Assembly (NCBI GenBank): GCA_030748485.1
Contig: JASMLW010000278.1
Location: forward strand, 1 to 35,769
DNA length: 35,769 nucleotides
Direction: 5' to 3'
From: Pirellulaceae bacterium
Lineage (GTDB): Bacteria; Planctomycetota; Planctomycetia; Pirellulales; Pirellulaceae
Position numbers and translations under genes: made by a program. The notes under the pieces are model-generated. The model did no database searches. It saw nothing but the letters and a program-made list of their open reading frames with translations, and was not told the origin of the DNA. Below are positions 25,520-34,783 of this stretch, piece after piece (position 1 is the first letter of the stretch; every line of letters starts with the position of its first letter).

Positions 25520-28500
25520 TCACTTGACTTCTTCGTAGCGCGGCGCCTTGCCGTCGAGAACTCGTTGCCAACCCAACTCGAACAATTGATATTCCGGCAG
25601 CGGGCAGAACGCGAAGTTCAACGGCAGATCGAGTTTGCCGGCTTTCGTTCGAGTAATGCCGAACAAGTCGGTTTTCCAGGTCTCCAGCGGGAGATTCGGG
25701 TTCTTGAGGTCCTCCCAGCCGCCGGGCAGGAAATGCTTGCGGCCGGCGCGGGACCGTTTGGCTTCCAGGACCAGTTTGGCCGCCGCCAATTCCTGACAAG
25801 CTTTCGAGTAGTCCGACGTCGCCCATTCATTCCACAGCTTGACGTTGGCGCTCGTCGGATCAGGCAGGACCAAGGTCTGCAGGTAGAGCATCGCGGCGTT
25901 TTCGCTCAACTTGTGCTTCTTCGCCACGGCCGCGACCACATCAGGCGCGGAATACAGCGGGTTCGACTCGTATTGTCCCGCCTTGAGCGGTGTCTTCTTG
26001 ATGCGATCGCGAATCGCTTTGAAGCCATCGCTGCGCAGCAGCAGGAAGGCTTTGAACCCGTCGTCAACGCCTCCTTCATCAGCGTTCGAGCCTTCGACGA
26101 CTTGCCCCATTTGCAGCAAGCGCTCGCAGTCCGCCGGCTTCTTGAATTTGGCTGGGCGGAAGGCGAGCATGACTTGGTACTCTCCCGACCACCCCAACAC
26201 GGCTCCGTCGTCGGCGACCCAGTTCTTGTCGCGCTTGGTGTTCTGTTTCACCTTACTGAACAGTTGCTTGAGTATCTTCCCGTCCTCAACCTTCTTGTGG
26301 TTGTCGTAGAAGTAGTTGCTGGAGAGTTGCAACAGCATCTTAGGTTTGTTCAGGCAGGCAATCGCGGCGTCGAAGGCGTCAGCCATCGCCCGGCGTCCAG
26401 AGTCGCCGACCGGCAGTCGATGGTTGAGCAGCGGAATCAACACGCCGGCCGTGTGAACGATCGCCGAGTCGAACGAACCCTCTTGTTTGGATGTCAAGTC
26501 GAAGTCGAAATCGCCGTCGTCGTCGGCGCCCATCCGCCAATCGTCAGCCGCCTTGAACGCCTCGTGATTCTTGGGACTGGCGAACGCGGGGAGCATGCGC
26601 GTGGGCTCCCAGTTCCACTCGAGGATCTTATCGATCACCTTGACCAGATCGGCGTCAATTTGAAGTCGTTGAGGCACGCATTCGGCCCAGGCGGTCTCCC
26701 ACAGTTCCCCGAGTTTCTCGTTGTCGTCGTTCCAGTACAGAGAAAAATCTTCGCTCATCAATCGCTGAACGAGTCTATCTTGAGCTTTGTCATTGATCGC
26801 TTTGAGCGACTGGCGAGCGGCGTCCGCTTCAGCGACCTTCAGTTTGAAAGCTTCGCGGAAAGTCTTGGGGAGGAAGTTCTTGTCCCAGTAATCGAAGCTA
26901 GCGAACCCCATCCAAACCAACGCCGTCTCCGCTCGCGAGAGGCCCGTCTTTTCCCCGAGAAGCTCGAGCAACTCGTCACTCGGGTGGGGTTGCCGGTGTT
27001 GTTTGAACTGCTCGCGGAACTGGGCCAGTTGTGCGGACGTCCAGCCGCGAGTGCAGGGCGTCTCTTCATTGATTTTGAAGTTCGGCGGCGTTTTGAACTT
27101 GGCGTTTGGCGAGTATTCCAGGACCGTCCATTCCCATTCGTCCTCCCAGTCTTTTTCGCCGCGAATGACGTAGAAGTTGTCATTGATCGTTTGTGTGAGC
27201 GACAGCGTTTCGTCCTCGTCGTCGCTCTTCTTCTTTTTAGCTCGTTTAGGAATCGGAGCGTTCTTGGTGTAAGAGCCGCTGAAGTACCGAAACGCTCCGG
27301 GAAGGTCTTGCAAGGGCAGAGCGCCCCAATGCCCGAGGAATTCGATCAGCGCATCGGTTTCCGAAGCCTCTTTGCGCCACATGCCTTTCCAGACGCGCGG
27401 TTCCAGCTGATTCAGCAGGCTGTACCATTCGAACGAAGCGGCCGGCAGTGGCCCGTCCTTTCGCTCACCGCTGAAAAACTGGCAGACCGCATTGAGGTGC
27501 GGAAAAATCGGTTCGACTTCGCCGTAGCCGCAGTGGATTTCCAACGCCGACATCGCATCGTTGACGCAGCGCTCCTGTTCGTCGCTGACGATCAGCGTGG
27601 GGTCGTCCTCGACCTTGGGGTCGCGCGACTCGACCAACTCAGCCAGTTGATCGGCAATGCGAGTCGCCTCCGTGACGACGGCGACGATTCCACACAACAG
27701 GCGTTCGTTGGTCAGTTTCGGCAGGATCTTTTTGACCGCCGCCGCGGTCTGTTCAAAAACATCGTCCTCGTCCACATCCCGCTCGTCGTTGGCTTCGACG
27801 TCCTTGGCGTTGGCGGCCAGCAGAGCGGCCGCTTGCTTGTCGGTCAATTTGCGCAGCTTCTTTGACGAAGCGAGGTCGCGTGGCTGCAAGAGGTGGTAGA
27901 AGAGCGGCGGCAGATAGGTCGGCTGTCCGGCGTCGTAGACTCCGCCCGAAGTGTCGAAAGCGGCTACCCGGTAGGAACCGTCGGCCGCCCACAAGCCTTG
28001 ACTCGCATAGCCGTAGCCCGACCAACCGGCGCCGCCGGAGATCGCCAGGACATCGTCCGAGCCGGGGACGTCGAGCAACCCGAGGGACCCCTGCACGGAA
28101 CTGTCGTTGTCGTCCAAGCCGCCGGACCACTTGCGGCCATCGATCCCGTTGCCCTCGTACGCGCCGTCCTTGTTCTTTCGAACCCGCCAACCGATCAGCC
28201 CGTCGGCGACGCCCAGCGGGCTCGTCTTGCGAGGAGCCGGCAGCAGCAGGCAGTCGTCAAAGTCGATTTCGACGTCGCCGCCGGCGAACTCGTCAAAGAA
28301 CGCCGGCAATGATGCGCGGCCTTTCTTCCCCGACTTCGGATCCACTTCGCGGAGAGCCTCCTTGCCGTCCTCCGATTGCTTCAGCCAGCAAAACTTGCCG
28401 TCACTGAAAAACTGATCTGGGCTGCTGAGCGATGACTTGGAATCGCCCCGGTGGACGACCCCATCTCCCTTGAACGTGCCGCCGTCAGGAATTTCGAGGA

Positions 28501-28819
28501 CCGCGCCGGAAAGTCCGTCGCGACCGTAATGCCAACCCATGTCGGTCTTCTTCTTCGGCTCGTGCGCCCAATAGAAGTACGTGTCGTACGAGCCCTTTTG
28601 CTCGTAGACGACGCACAACTCGTTGTCGAAGAAGAAGATGTCTTCAACTTCCGCCTTCTTCGGCAATCGCAATTCGTGCTCGGCGACAACGCCTTCCGCC
28701 CAGCGACGACGACTTTTTGCATGTCCGTGGCGATCGCGTAGGGCATCGCGCCGAAGAACTTGAGCTCGTGTCGTTCCCGTGTCGACAACTTGCCGACCGC
28801 TTCGTCCAGCGCATCCCAA
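25520..28819 (-). pseudogene. Giant cluster protein of unknown function, 3' fragment (in a shifted frame)
   Basis: This frame carries the C-terminal two-thirds of the giant protein. True coding begins near 28705 (about VVAEHELRLPKKAEVEDIFF); the first 38 or so residues of the open frame are shadow sequence. Visible stretches include a Gly/Tyr-rich block (SGGAGWSGYGYASQGLWAAD), DKQAAALLAANAKDVEANDE, a Lys-rich linker (KRAKKKKSDDEDE) and many Trp/Phe-rich segments such as EWEWTVLEYSP and ILEWNWEPTRML. It ends DGKAPRYEEVK, 4 bases before the MoxR gene. I recognise no enzyme motif. As one gene with the upstream frame it would encode about 1650 residues; adding one base makes the length a multiple of three. 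Confidence 0.72.
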
Positions 28820-30471
28820 CCGTACTCGTCGAGGATTCCGCCGCGGAGGTTGCGGGCCAGCACAGGCGCGATGTCGATCGCTTTGAGTTGGTCGTGAGCT
28901 TCCGGGAACTCGCCAAACATCGCCTTGCGAACGTTGTGCTCAACGGCGTTGAGTTGATCGGCCGCATCGGGCAGACCACCTTCGGCGGCGATAGTGAGCG
29001 TTCGCTTCAGCCAATCGCGGCGCGCTTCCGTGAGCGCTTTCTTGCCGATCGCGGCCGTTCCGAAATCCGAGTCTCCGATCGCGCCGGGGACGGCCTTGAG
29101 CAGCAGCGGCTGGAAGCGGGCGTCTTTCGCGAAGTGCAGTGGATCGCGGGGACGATTCTCGATCGGCTCCTCGTCATCGTCTTCACGATGGGGACTGGCC
29201 CAATCGCTCAAATCGACCGTCGCACCCGCGGGCGGGTCGGCCACCTTGATCTTTAGTTCGAGCGCGAGATCGACGAGGTCGACGTCGTACTCGACGCCGC
29301 CCCAATTGTCGACGCCCAGATTGACGGGCTCACCGTCCGCGCGGAGGCGGTCCGCCATCTCCGCCAGCAGGTCGAACACTTCGCGCGGAATACGACCGCG
29401 CTCGCTACTCACCAAGCGCGACAGCCAAGCCGCCGCCCCGCCTCGCGGTTGAGCATCGGAGGGGACGTCCTGCTCCCAAACGTTCTTGAGAATGTCCCAC
29501 TCTTTCAAGTAGTCGATCCAAAAGGCGTACGACGTGTCCCATTCCGAAGACTTGGGTTGCAGGTTGAGCAGCACGCCGGCGGCGTGCGGATCGGATTGGG
29601 CCAAAGCCGCCAGCTGTTTGCCGGTCGATTTCCAAAACGCCTGAGGGGCTCGAGCCAACGAGGGCGAGTCCATAACTTCCGCGACGACGGCGACAATCTC
29701 GTCCTCGCCGTTCAGCCCGGCTTGCTTGGCCAGGTTGCCCAACTCCTTATGCATCGTTCCCCACGGCGGCATTCCTCCCATCGTGCGGCGCACGCAGAGT
29801 TCGCGGAAGATCTTCCAGGCCTCGGTCGCATCCTGCGTTTTGGCCAGATCTTTGGCGTATTGATTGAGCGCCTTGATGGTCAAGCAGCCGGCCAGCGCGA
29901 ACTCGAGGAAAGACTCTTTTCGCAGTTGTTCGTCGACCTTCAGCGCGTGGACGTCTTCGGCGTCGCGGGCTTTGCCGAACGATCGCGACGCGTAGGTCGT
30001 GTTGTCGCACTCCATGAACACGCGCCCCACTTCCTCCCAAAACGAGGGCAGGAAATGGGCGACGCCGCGGCCGAGTTTTTTGGCGATCGCGGTGAAGCCG
30101 TCGTAGGCGTGGCCCGGCTTCGATTTTGCTCGGCGCGCCTCGCGGCGAAACTCCTTGACGATCTCCAACGCATACCGAGCGTGGTCCGGATCATTGATCA
30201 AAGCCCAGCCCGGGAACCCGAGCGCTTGGCGGCGCCGCTGGCCGATGGGCCCTTCGACAGTCGGTTCGTCGAAGCCGAGAAAGTCCATCACCAGGTCGTC
30301 GCCCTGGGCCAACTTGTCGGCCGTCAAGCGCACGACCGGTTGGTCGCCCAACGCCGCATGGCGATAGACTCGCGCACTGATCGCGTCGACCGTTTCGGGA
30401 TTGTCAACTTTCTGCTTCACGGGCGCCAAACCGCCGGCGTCCAACAGGGCGTTCACTTCTGCAGCCTTCAT
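28381..30471 (-). CDS. Giant cluster protein of unknown function, 5' fragment
   Basis: The N-terminal third of the giant protein. ATG 30471 overlaps the stop of the DUF4132 gene as ATGA. True coding runs to about 28700 (GAMPYAIATDMQKVVVAGRK); the remaining Ser/Arg-rich residues to the stop at 28381 are out of frame, because coding switches to the -1 frame. The sequence is helical and repeat-like, with DDLVMDFLGFDEPTVEG, RRQALGFPGWALINDPDHAR, KKLGRGVAHFLPSFWEEVGR and FLEFALAGCLTIKALNQYAK. From memory, similar giant proteins stand beside MoxR-VWA-DUF4132 genes in actinobacteria; this is unverified. No membrane segment or signal peptide is seen, so it is probably a cytoplasmic scaffold or client of the ATPase. 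Confidence 0.75.
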   Translation of the reverse strand: MKAAEVNALLDAGGLAPVKQKVDNPETVDAISARVYRHAALGDQPVVRLTADKLAQGDDLVMDFLGFDEPTVEGPIGQRRRQALGFPGWALINDPDHARYALEIVKEFRREARRAKSKPGHAYDGFTAIAKKLGRGVAHFLPSFWEEVGRVFMECDNTTYASRSFGKARDAEDVHALKVDEQLRKESFLEFALAGCLTIKALNQYAKDLAKTQDATEAWKIFRELCVRRTMGGMPPWGTMHKELGNLAKQAGLNGEDEIVAVVAEVMDSPSLARAPQAFWKSTGKQLAALAQSDPHAAGVLLNLQPKSSEWDTSYAFWIDYLKEWDILKNVWEQDVPSDAQPRGGAAAWLSRLVSSERGRIPREVFDLLAEMADRLRADGEPVNLGVDNWGGVEYDVDLVDLALELKIKVADPPAGATVDLSDWASPHREDDDEEPIENRPRDPLHFAKDARFQPLLLKAVPGAIGDSDFGTAAIGKKALTEARRDWLKRTLTIAAEGGLPDAADQLNAVEHNVRKAMFGEFPEAHDQLKAIDIAPVLARNLRGGILDEYGWDALDEAVGKLSTRERHELKFFGAMPYAIATDMQKVVVAGRKALSPSTNCDCRRRRKLKTSSSSTTSCASSTSKRARTTRTSIGRTSRRRRPTWVGITVATDFPARSSKFLTAARSREMGSSTGAIPSHRSAAQISFSVTASFAG

Positions 30472-30800
30472 TCCTCACTCTCCTTATCCTCGACGACGCG
30501 TTTGGCGTAGATGGCGGCCGCCATCCGCATTCCCTCTGAGAACGCGACCGGACCGACATTTTTCAGAGTGAGGACCTTCTCGCTGCTGTCGGTGAACACC
30601 AATTCGCCCGTGTACGATTCCGATTCGGGGTAGTCTGATCCAACCCAGAATCGGCCTTCAATCAGGCCGCCGTCCTCCCAGACGGGACAGACCGCGCTGC
30701 CGCCGCGAACTCGATAGCCGAGCCGCCGGCACAACCCCAGGGCGTGGTTGAGCATTTCGAATTTGCCGTTGGAGAACTGCGGATCTGTGTCTGCTCGGCG
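30468..30800 (-). pseudogene. DUF4132 protein, 3' fragment (in a shifted frame)
   Basis: This frame continues the DUF4132 gene after a -1 shift near 30783-30800. It reads DPQFSNGKFEMLNHALGLCR, YRVRGGSAVCPVWEDGGLIE, GRFWVGSDYPESESYTGELV and a final helix ending VVEDKESEE. It stops within the ATGA overlap with the giant gene. The frame is open further upstream to 31238, but that part is shadow of the 5' fragment. With its 5' fragment and one restored base it encodes about 302 residues. Confidence 0.7.
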
Positions 30801-31375
30801 TCCTCCTCGGAGGCCGTCCACGTTTCGCGGAACAGCTGGTCGACGTTCTGCTGAAAATCCAACTCGGCGGCCAGCTCGCGAAAATCGTTGAGCTCGGCGA
30901 GCAAAATCGGGTGCGGAATCAACACCAACTTTGACTTCAACCACTGTGTCTCGCCGTCTAAGTCGACAACGCCGACACCTTTCTTCGGATCCGCGCCCTT
31001 GAGGAATCCGGCCTTCGATTGGTCGGGCGCGTTCTTGCCGTCGACAGCGCAGACAACCAAGTTCTCCAACACCTCGCGCCACGACGCGTCCTGCCAGACG
31101 GCGGAGAGCGCCGACAGCGGCGCCGGCAAGGATCGCAGCATCCAAACCTCGACCTGCTCGATGCACTCGCGACGATGCTCGGCGAGCCAATCTTTGAGGG
31201 CGAGTATTTGTTGAGCCAGATCGGTGTCCTTCAGCCACTTGGGCACCGACGCGAGTTGTTTACCTTTGGGGTTCTGGCAAACGAGTTTGCCATTCTCGAG
31301 AGCTAACTGGTAGTCCTTCTCGGCCGGCGTCCAATGGACCTTGGATTCAGCGGCGGGAGACGAGGAGTCGCTCAT
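30662..31375 (-). CDS. DUF4132 protein (MolR/YehI C-terminal family), 5' fragment; first gene of the cluster
   Basis: First gene of the MoxR-VWA cluster. ATG 31375 follows AAAGGAGA with 6-base spacing, so the upstream in-frame MRGAKENR is not used. It begins with a WTPAEKDYQLALENGKLVCQ block and continues DWLAEHRRECIEQVEVWMLR, WREVLENLVVCAVDG, GVGVVDLDGETQWL and IPHPILLAELNDFRELAAEL, which I read as the DUF4132 domain found at the C-terminus of E. coli YehI/MolR. It stands here as a small separate protein, without the N-terminal WGR part of YehI. True coding continues to about TASEEDAEQTQ near 30795 and then moves to another frame; the last 40 or so residues before the stop at 30662 are out of frame. 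Confidence 0.75.
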   Translation of the reverse strand: MSDSSSPAAESKVHWTPAEKDYQLALENGKLVCQNPKGKQLASVPKWLKDTDLAQQILALKDWLAEHRRECIEQVEVWMLRSLPAPLSALSAVWQDASWREVLENLVVCAVDGKNAPDQSKAGFLKGADPKKGVGVVDLDGETQWLKSKLVLIPHPILLAELNDFRELAAELDFQQNVDQLFRETWTASEEDAEQTQIRSSPTANSKCSTTPWGCAGGSAIEFAAAARSVPSGRTAA

Positions 31376-31421
31376 CCGGTTCTCCTTTGCGCCCCGCAAT
31401 GGCGAACGAAATGATCTCGCC

Positions 31422-31467
31422 GTTATACCGCTCCAGAAGCCCGCTGTCTCGGCGCCTACATTTTTTT
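31422..31467 (-). promoter_or_regulatory. Promoter of the DUF4132-MoxR-VWA-SWIM cluster
   Basis: On the minus strand GAGACA (31450-31445), a 17-base spacer and TATAAC (31427-31422) form a good sigma70-like promoter (four and five matches of six). A run of seven A (31467-31461) lies about 11 bases upstream of the -35, where an UP element would stand. Transcription would start near 31415, about 40 bases before ATG 31375. Confidence 0.5.
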
Positions 31468-31515
31468 CTCAGGCGACGCTGACGGTTGTCACGCGGTGCG
31501 CGGCGGGCGTTGGAA

Positions 31516-32802
31516 CTAGAAAAGTTCGGTTAGCGCGCGGCCGTCGTGGGCGACCTTGAAGGGGCGGCCGGCTGGTGAGACGAACTCCTTCTCGATCGGC
31601 AACCCGGCCGCGTAACCGATCGTGGCGTTCAGGTCCGACGCTTCGACCGGCTCTTCCTCCACTTCGCGGGCCTCTTCGTCGGACGCGCCATAGACCTGGC
31701 CGCCGCGAATCCCGCCCCCGGCCAACATTGCCGAGAAAACGGCTGGGTGATGATCGCGACCGACGTTTTGGTTGATCTTCGGAGTGCGGCCGAATTCCGT
31801 CGCGATGACGACGAGCGTTCTGCTGAGCAGCCCGTTCGCCTGCAGATCGTCCAGCAGAGCGCTGACAGCCCGGTCCAACTCGCCCGCCTTCGTCGGCAGC
31901 GTGGTGAACACGTCGCGATGGTGATCCCAGCCGCCGGATACGACTTCCACGTAGCGGACCTTGCTTTCCACGAGCCGGCGAGCCAGCAGGCATCCTTGGC
32001 CGAAGCGGTTGTCGCCGTATCGCTCGCGCGTCTTCTCCGACTCCTGCTTGATGTCGAACGCTTTCAACTCCGTACTCTTGAGCAACTTGATCGCCTCTTG
32101 GTACAGCTGCGTATAGGCGGTGACGTCGCGGTTTTCGTAGCGGCGGCGAAAGGCCGAATCGAATGAGTTGGTCAGTTTCATTCGTTTGTCGAATTGCGAG
32201 TCTTTCAGGTAGCTGGGTGACTTGGTGTTCTGCAGACCGGCTTCCGGATTGCCGATGGGCACGGGCGAATTGCGAGCCGCCAGAAAACCGGCTCCCGGAT
32301 GTTGCGAGGCGCCGCCGATCAACACGTTGCCGGGCAATTCCTGGTTGCGTTTGCCGAGAATGTTCTGAGTCCACGCGCCGAGGCCCGGGTGACGGGTAGT
32401 GGCGATCTCCTTGTAACTCGTTCGCATCACGTATCGAGCCGGCCCGTGCGCTCCGGTCTGAGTTGTCATGGAGCGAATCACGGCGACTTGCTTCAGACGT
32501 TTGGCCAACTGCGGCAGGTGTTCACCGACCCGCACTCCCGGGAGCGCGGTCTGGATTGGCTTGGTTTCTCCCTGCACGTCGCTATCCGGTTTGGGATCAA
32601 ACGTATCCAGATGACTTATCCCACCACTCAGGAACAGATAGATCACACTTTCGGCCCGACCGCCGGATCCCTCCGCGGCTCGCCCCGCCGTCGGCAGCGC
32701 GGAGACCGCGCTGACGCCCAGCAGCGCGCGAGCGGCGTCCGTCATGAAGGCGCGGCGATTCGCGGCGGTCCAAGTGGAATGGTCGTTTGAAAAGGAAGCC
32801 AT
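31516..32802 (-). CDS. DUF1501 family protein, Tat-exported (planctomycete sulfatase-like fold)
   Basis: A 428-residue DUF1501 protein, an alkaline-phosphatase/sulfatase-like family greatly expanded in planctomycetes and almost always paired with a DUF1549/DUF1553 gene, as here. ATG 32802 (MASFSNDHSTW) has GGAG with 6-base spacing; the longer TTG start at 32814 overlaps that site. The N-terminus has a twin-arginine signal, NRRAFMTDAARALLGVSAV, ending near AGRA. Family motifs are IYLFLSGGISHLDTFDPKP, TGAHGPARYVMRT, YVEVVSGGWDHH and VVIATEFGRTPKINQN with GRDHHP. It lies 52 bases after the DUF1549 gene. The substrate is unknown; roles in polysaccharide use have been suggested for such pairs. Confidence 0.9.
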   Translation of the reverse strand: MASFSNDHSTWTAANRRAFMTDAARALLGVSAVSALPTAGRAAEGSGGRAESVIYLFLSGGISHLDTFDPKPDSDVQGETKPIQTALPGVRVGEHLPQLAKRLKQVAVIRSMTTQTGAHGPARYVMRTSYKEIATTRHPGLGAWTQNILGKRNQELPGNVLIGGASQHPGAGFLAARNSPVPIGNPEAGLQNTKSPSYLKDSQFDKRMKLTNSFDSAFRRRYENRDVTAYTQLYQEAIKLLKSTELKAFDIKQESEKTRERYGDNRFGQGCLLARRLVESKVRYVEVVSGGWDHHRDVFTTLPTKAGELDRAVSALLDDLQANGLLSRTLVVIATEFGRTPKINQNVGRDHHPAVFSAMLAGGGIRGGQVYGASDEEAREVEEEPVEASDLNATIGYAAGLPIEKEFVSPAGRPFKVAHDGRALTELF

Positions 32803-32854
32803 GGTTGTCTCCAAGTGTCGCCGCGCGGAGCCGGCGTTTTTTCACAAATAGGAA

Positions 32855-34783
32855 CTATTGCACGAATAGGAACTCGCGAGTGTTGATCAACGCCCAGATC
32901 ACGTTGCCGTAGCCGGCGTTGTTGCCGGCGCGGATTTCGCGAATCGCCAGTTGGCGATCGGCGTTGGTCGGCTTGCGGCCGAGGATGCTGAGAAAGATCA
33001 CGTCGACGCGATCGTTCATCGTCTTCGCCTTCACCACCTCGTCGTAAATCACCGACCCTTTTTCCAGCATCATGTGCGTGACTGGTCCGTTGAACATTGT
33101 GAGAATCTGGGGCACGGAGCCGTCGACCGTCGAGCCGGAAATCAACTCGCGATCCCCCTGGCCGAATTGCCGGAGGAAGTGGTCCGGCGGCAAGGGAGAC
33201 GGCAGTTCGGACGCCCGCGCCAGCAACTGACCCTTGTAGCCGAGCTCGCGCCGCCACTTGTTCTGCGCCTTGCGGCCGAAACTCTCCTCGAACTGATCCG
33301 CCTTGGCGACCGCTTCGCCGGCGGTCACCGACGTCAGATCGACGTCGATGATCGCCTTGACATTCTTGGTTGACGGCAGCTGGATCGAATCCGGGCTGTA
33401 GACGGCGAGCGTCAACAGCGTGTCCCAGGCCTGCTCGGCCGTCATCCGTCGCAGCAACGGACCGGGGAAGTGGTAGACATCGGTGGCGGCGACCTGCTGC
33501 GTGCTGGCCTGCCGCTGGTAAGTGCGGGTGTTGTAGATCACGCGCTGAAATTCTTTGAGATCGAAATCGAGATAACGCATGATCGCGATCAGATACTCCA
33601 TCAACTGCTCGTTCTCGGCCTCGGTTTCATCGCGCATGTCATCCGCCGGTTCAATCACGCCGACGCCAAACGATCTCTTCCAGAGACGATTGGCGATCGT
33701 CTTCGCGAAGCGCGGGTTCTCTTTGGATGTCATCCAGTTGGCCAGCGTCTCGCGCGGGCTCGCGCCCTCGGTCAGCGCGGCGTCGGCGAACAGCACACTC
33801 GGTTCCACCAGGTCGCCCGGCTTGCCGTTGTCGTACTGGTAGTCGTGCGGCAACTTGAGTTTGCGACGGGTGTCGTCGGTGACGGCGTACATGTTGGAAC
33901 GGAGCAGGCGGACGAACGGCCCGTTCCCCTTGTGCGTGGGGTCCTGCCTCTTCAACTCGGCGCGAACTCGTGTGATCGGATTGCCGTTCTTGAAAATCCC
34001 GTCGCGCCTGTCGAGCCGCGTCTTGACGCCGTACGAGAAGGCCGCCAGTTCGTAGAACTCGCGCTGAGTCCAACGGTCGAAGGGATGATCGTGGCACTGA
34101 GCGCACCCGATCCGCGTTCCCAAGAAAACTCGCACCGTGTTGTTGATGCTGTCCAACGGCATCCCCGCATCCCGTAGCCAGAAGCCGGCCGGCGGGTTGT
34201 CCCACACCTTCCCCTCCGCCGTCAGCATCGCGCGCACCATCTTGTCGAACGCCATGTTGTCCCGGATCGCCTGTTTGACCCACTCGTTGTAGGGCTTGGC
34301 GTAGATATTGGGATCGGGCCGATCGGTCAGCCGCAGGATGTTGGCGAACCAGTTGTACGTATGGCTCGCGTAGCCGGATGAGCTGAGCAGTCGGTCGATC
34401 AGCCGGGAACGCTTCGACGAATCCTTCGCCTCGATGAACGTCTTCGCCTGGCGATAGTTCGGGACGGTGCCGGTGATGTCGAGGTAGATCCTCCGCACGA
34501 ACTGCTCGTCCGTCGTCAGCGGGTTGGGAGTGATTCCGTGAATGCGGTAGTTGGCCGCGACCAATTCGTCGATCTTCGCGGCGCCGCGTTTGACTCGATC
34601 CAGCGTGGCCGGGTCCACCTTCGCCACCGGCGGACCGCTCTGCCGCTGCGTTTGAGGCAGCTTCGATTTCGGCTGCGGACGCTTGCCGGGCTTGTTGGGG
34701 CGGTTCTGTCCGGAGGCGATCGCCGGCGCGGCGATCAGCAAGGCCGACAATAGAAACAGTCTGACTGAAGCGGTGGTTTGCAT
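32855..34783 (-). CDS. DUF1549/DUF1553 family secreted protein
   Basis: A 642-residue exported protein with a signal peptide (RLFLLSALLIAAPAIASGQ) and a Pro/Lys/Gln-rich linker to about 55. The DUF1549 domain follows (about 65-270), with FVRRIYLDITGTVPN and GTRIGCAQCHDHPFDRWTQ. The DUF1553 domain (about 340-600) contains ENPRFAKTIANRLWKRSFG and ILTMFNGPVTHMML. The CAQCH motif has the form of a haem-c site but is normal in this family. No N-terminal cytochrome or LamG domain is fused, so this is the short version. No ribosome-binding site is visible before the ATG; the upstream sequence is even CTCCT. It forms a pair with the DUF1501 gene downstream. Confidence 0.9.
   Translation of the reverse strand: MQTTASVRLFLLSALLIAAPAIASGQNRPNKPGKRPQPKSKLPQTQRQSGPPVAKVDPATLDRVKRGAAKIDELVAANYRIHGITPNPLTTDEQFVRRIYLDITGTVPNYRQAKTFIEAKDSSKRSRLIDRLLSSSGYASHTYNWFANILRLTDRPDPNIYAKPYNEWVKQAIRDNMAFDKMVRAMLTAEGKVWDNPPAGFWLRDAGMPLDSINNTVRVFLGTRIGCAQCHDHPFDRWTQREFYELAAFSYGVKTRLDRRDGIFKNGNPITRVRAELKRQDPTHKGNGPFVRLLRSNMYAVTDDTRRKLKLPHDYQYDNGKPGDLVEPSVLFADAALTEGASPRETLANWMTSKENPRFAKTIANRLWKRSFGVGVIEPADDMRDETEAENEQLMEYLIAIMRYLDFDLKEFQRVIYNTRTYQRQASTQQVAATDVYHFPGPLLRRMTAEQAWDTLLTLAVYSPDSIQLPSTKNVKAIIDVDLTSVTAGEAVAKADQFEESFGRKAQNKWRRELGYKGQLLARASELPSPLPPDHFLRQFGQGDRELISGSTVDGSVPQILTMFNGPVTHMMLEKGSVIYDEVVKAKTMNDRVDVIFLSILGRKPTNADRQLAIREIRAGNNAGYGNVIWALINTREFLFVQ

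Noticed and set aside
25565..27865. A 766-codon plus-strand open frame opposite the giant gene
   Set aside because: The minus-strand frame has normal protein composition and couples to the MoxR gene; the plus frame is a shadow with no ribosome-binding site or family motif.
31461..31467. T-run as an intrinsic terminator
   Set aside because: No stable stem precedes it on the plus strand and no gene ends there on that strand; it fits better as an A-tract upstream of the minus-strand promoter.
32855..34783. Cytochrome c function from the CAQCH motif
   Set aside because: The motif is a standard part of the DUF1549 domain and no cytochrome fold surrounds it.
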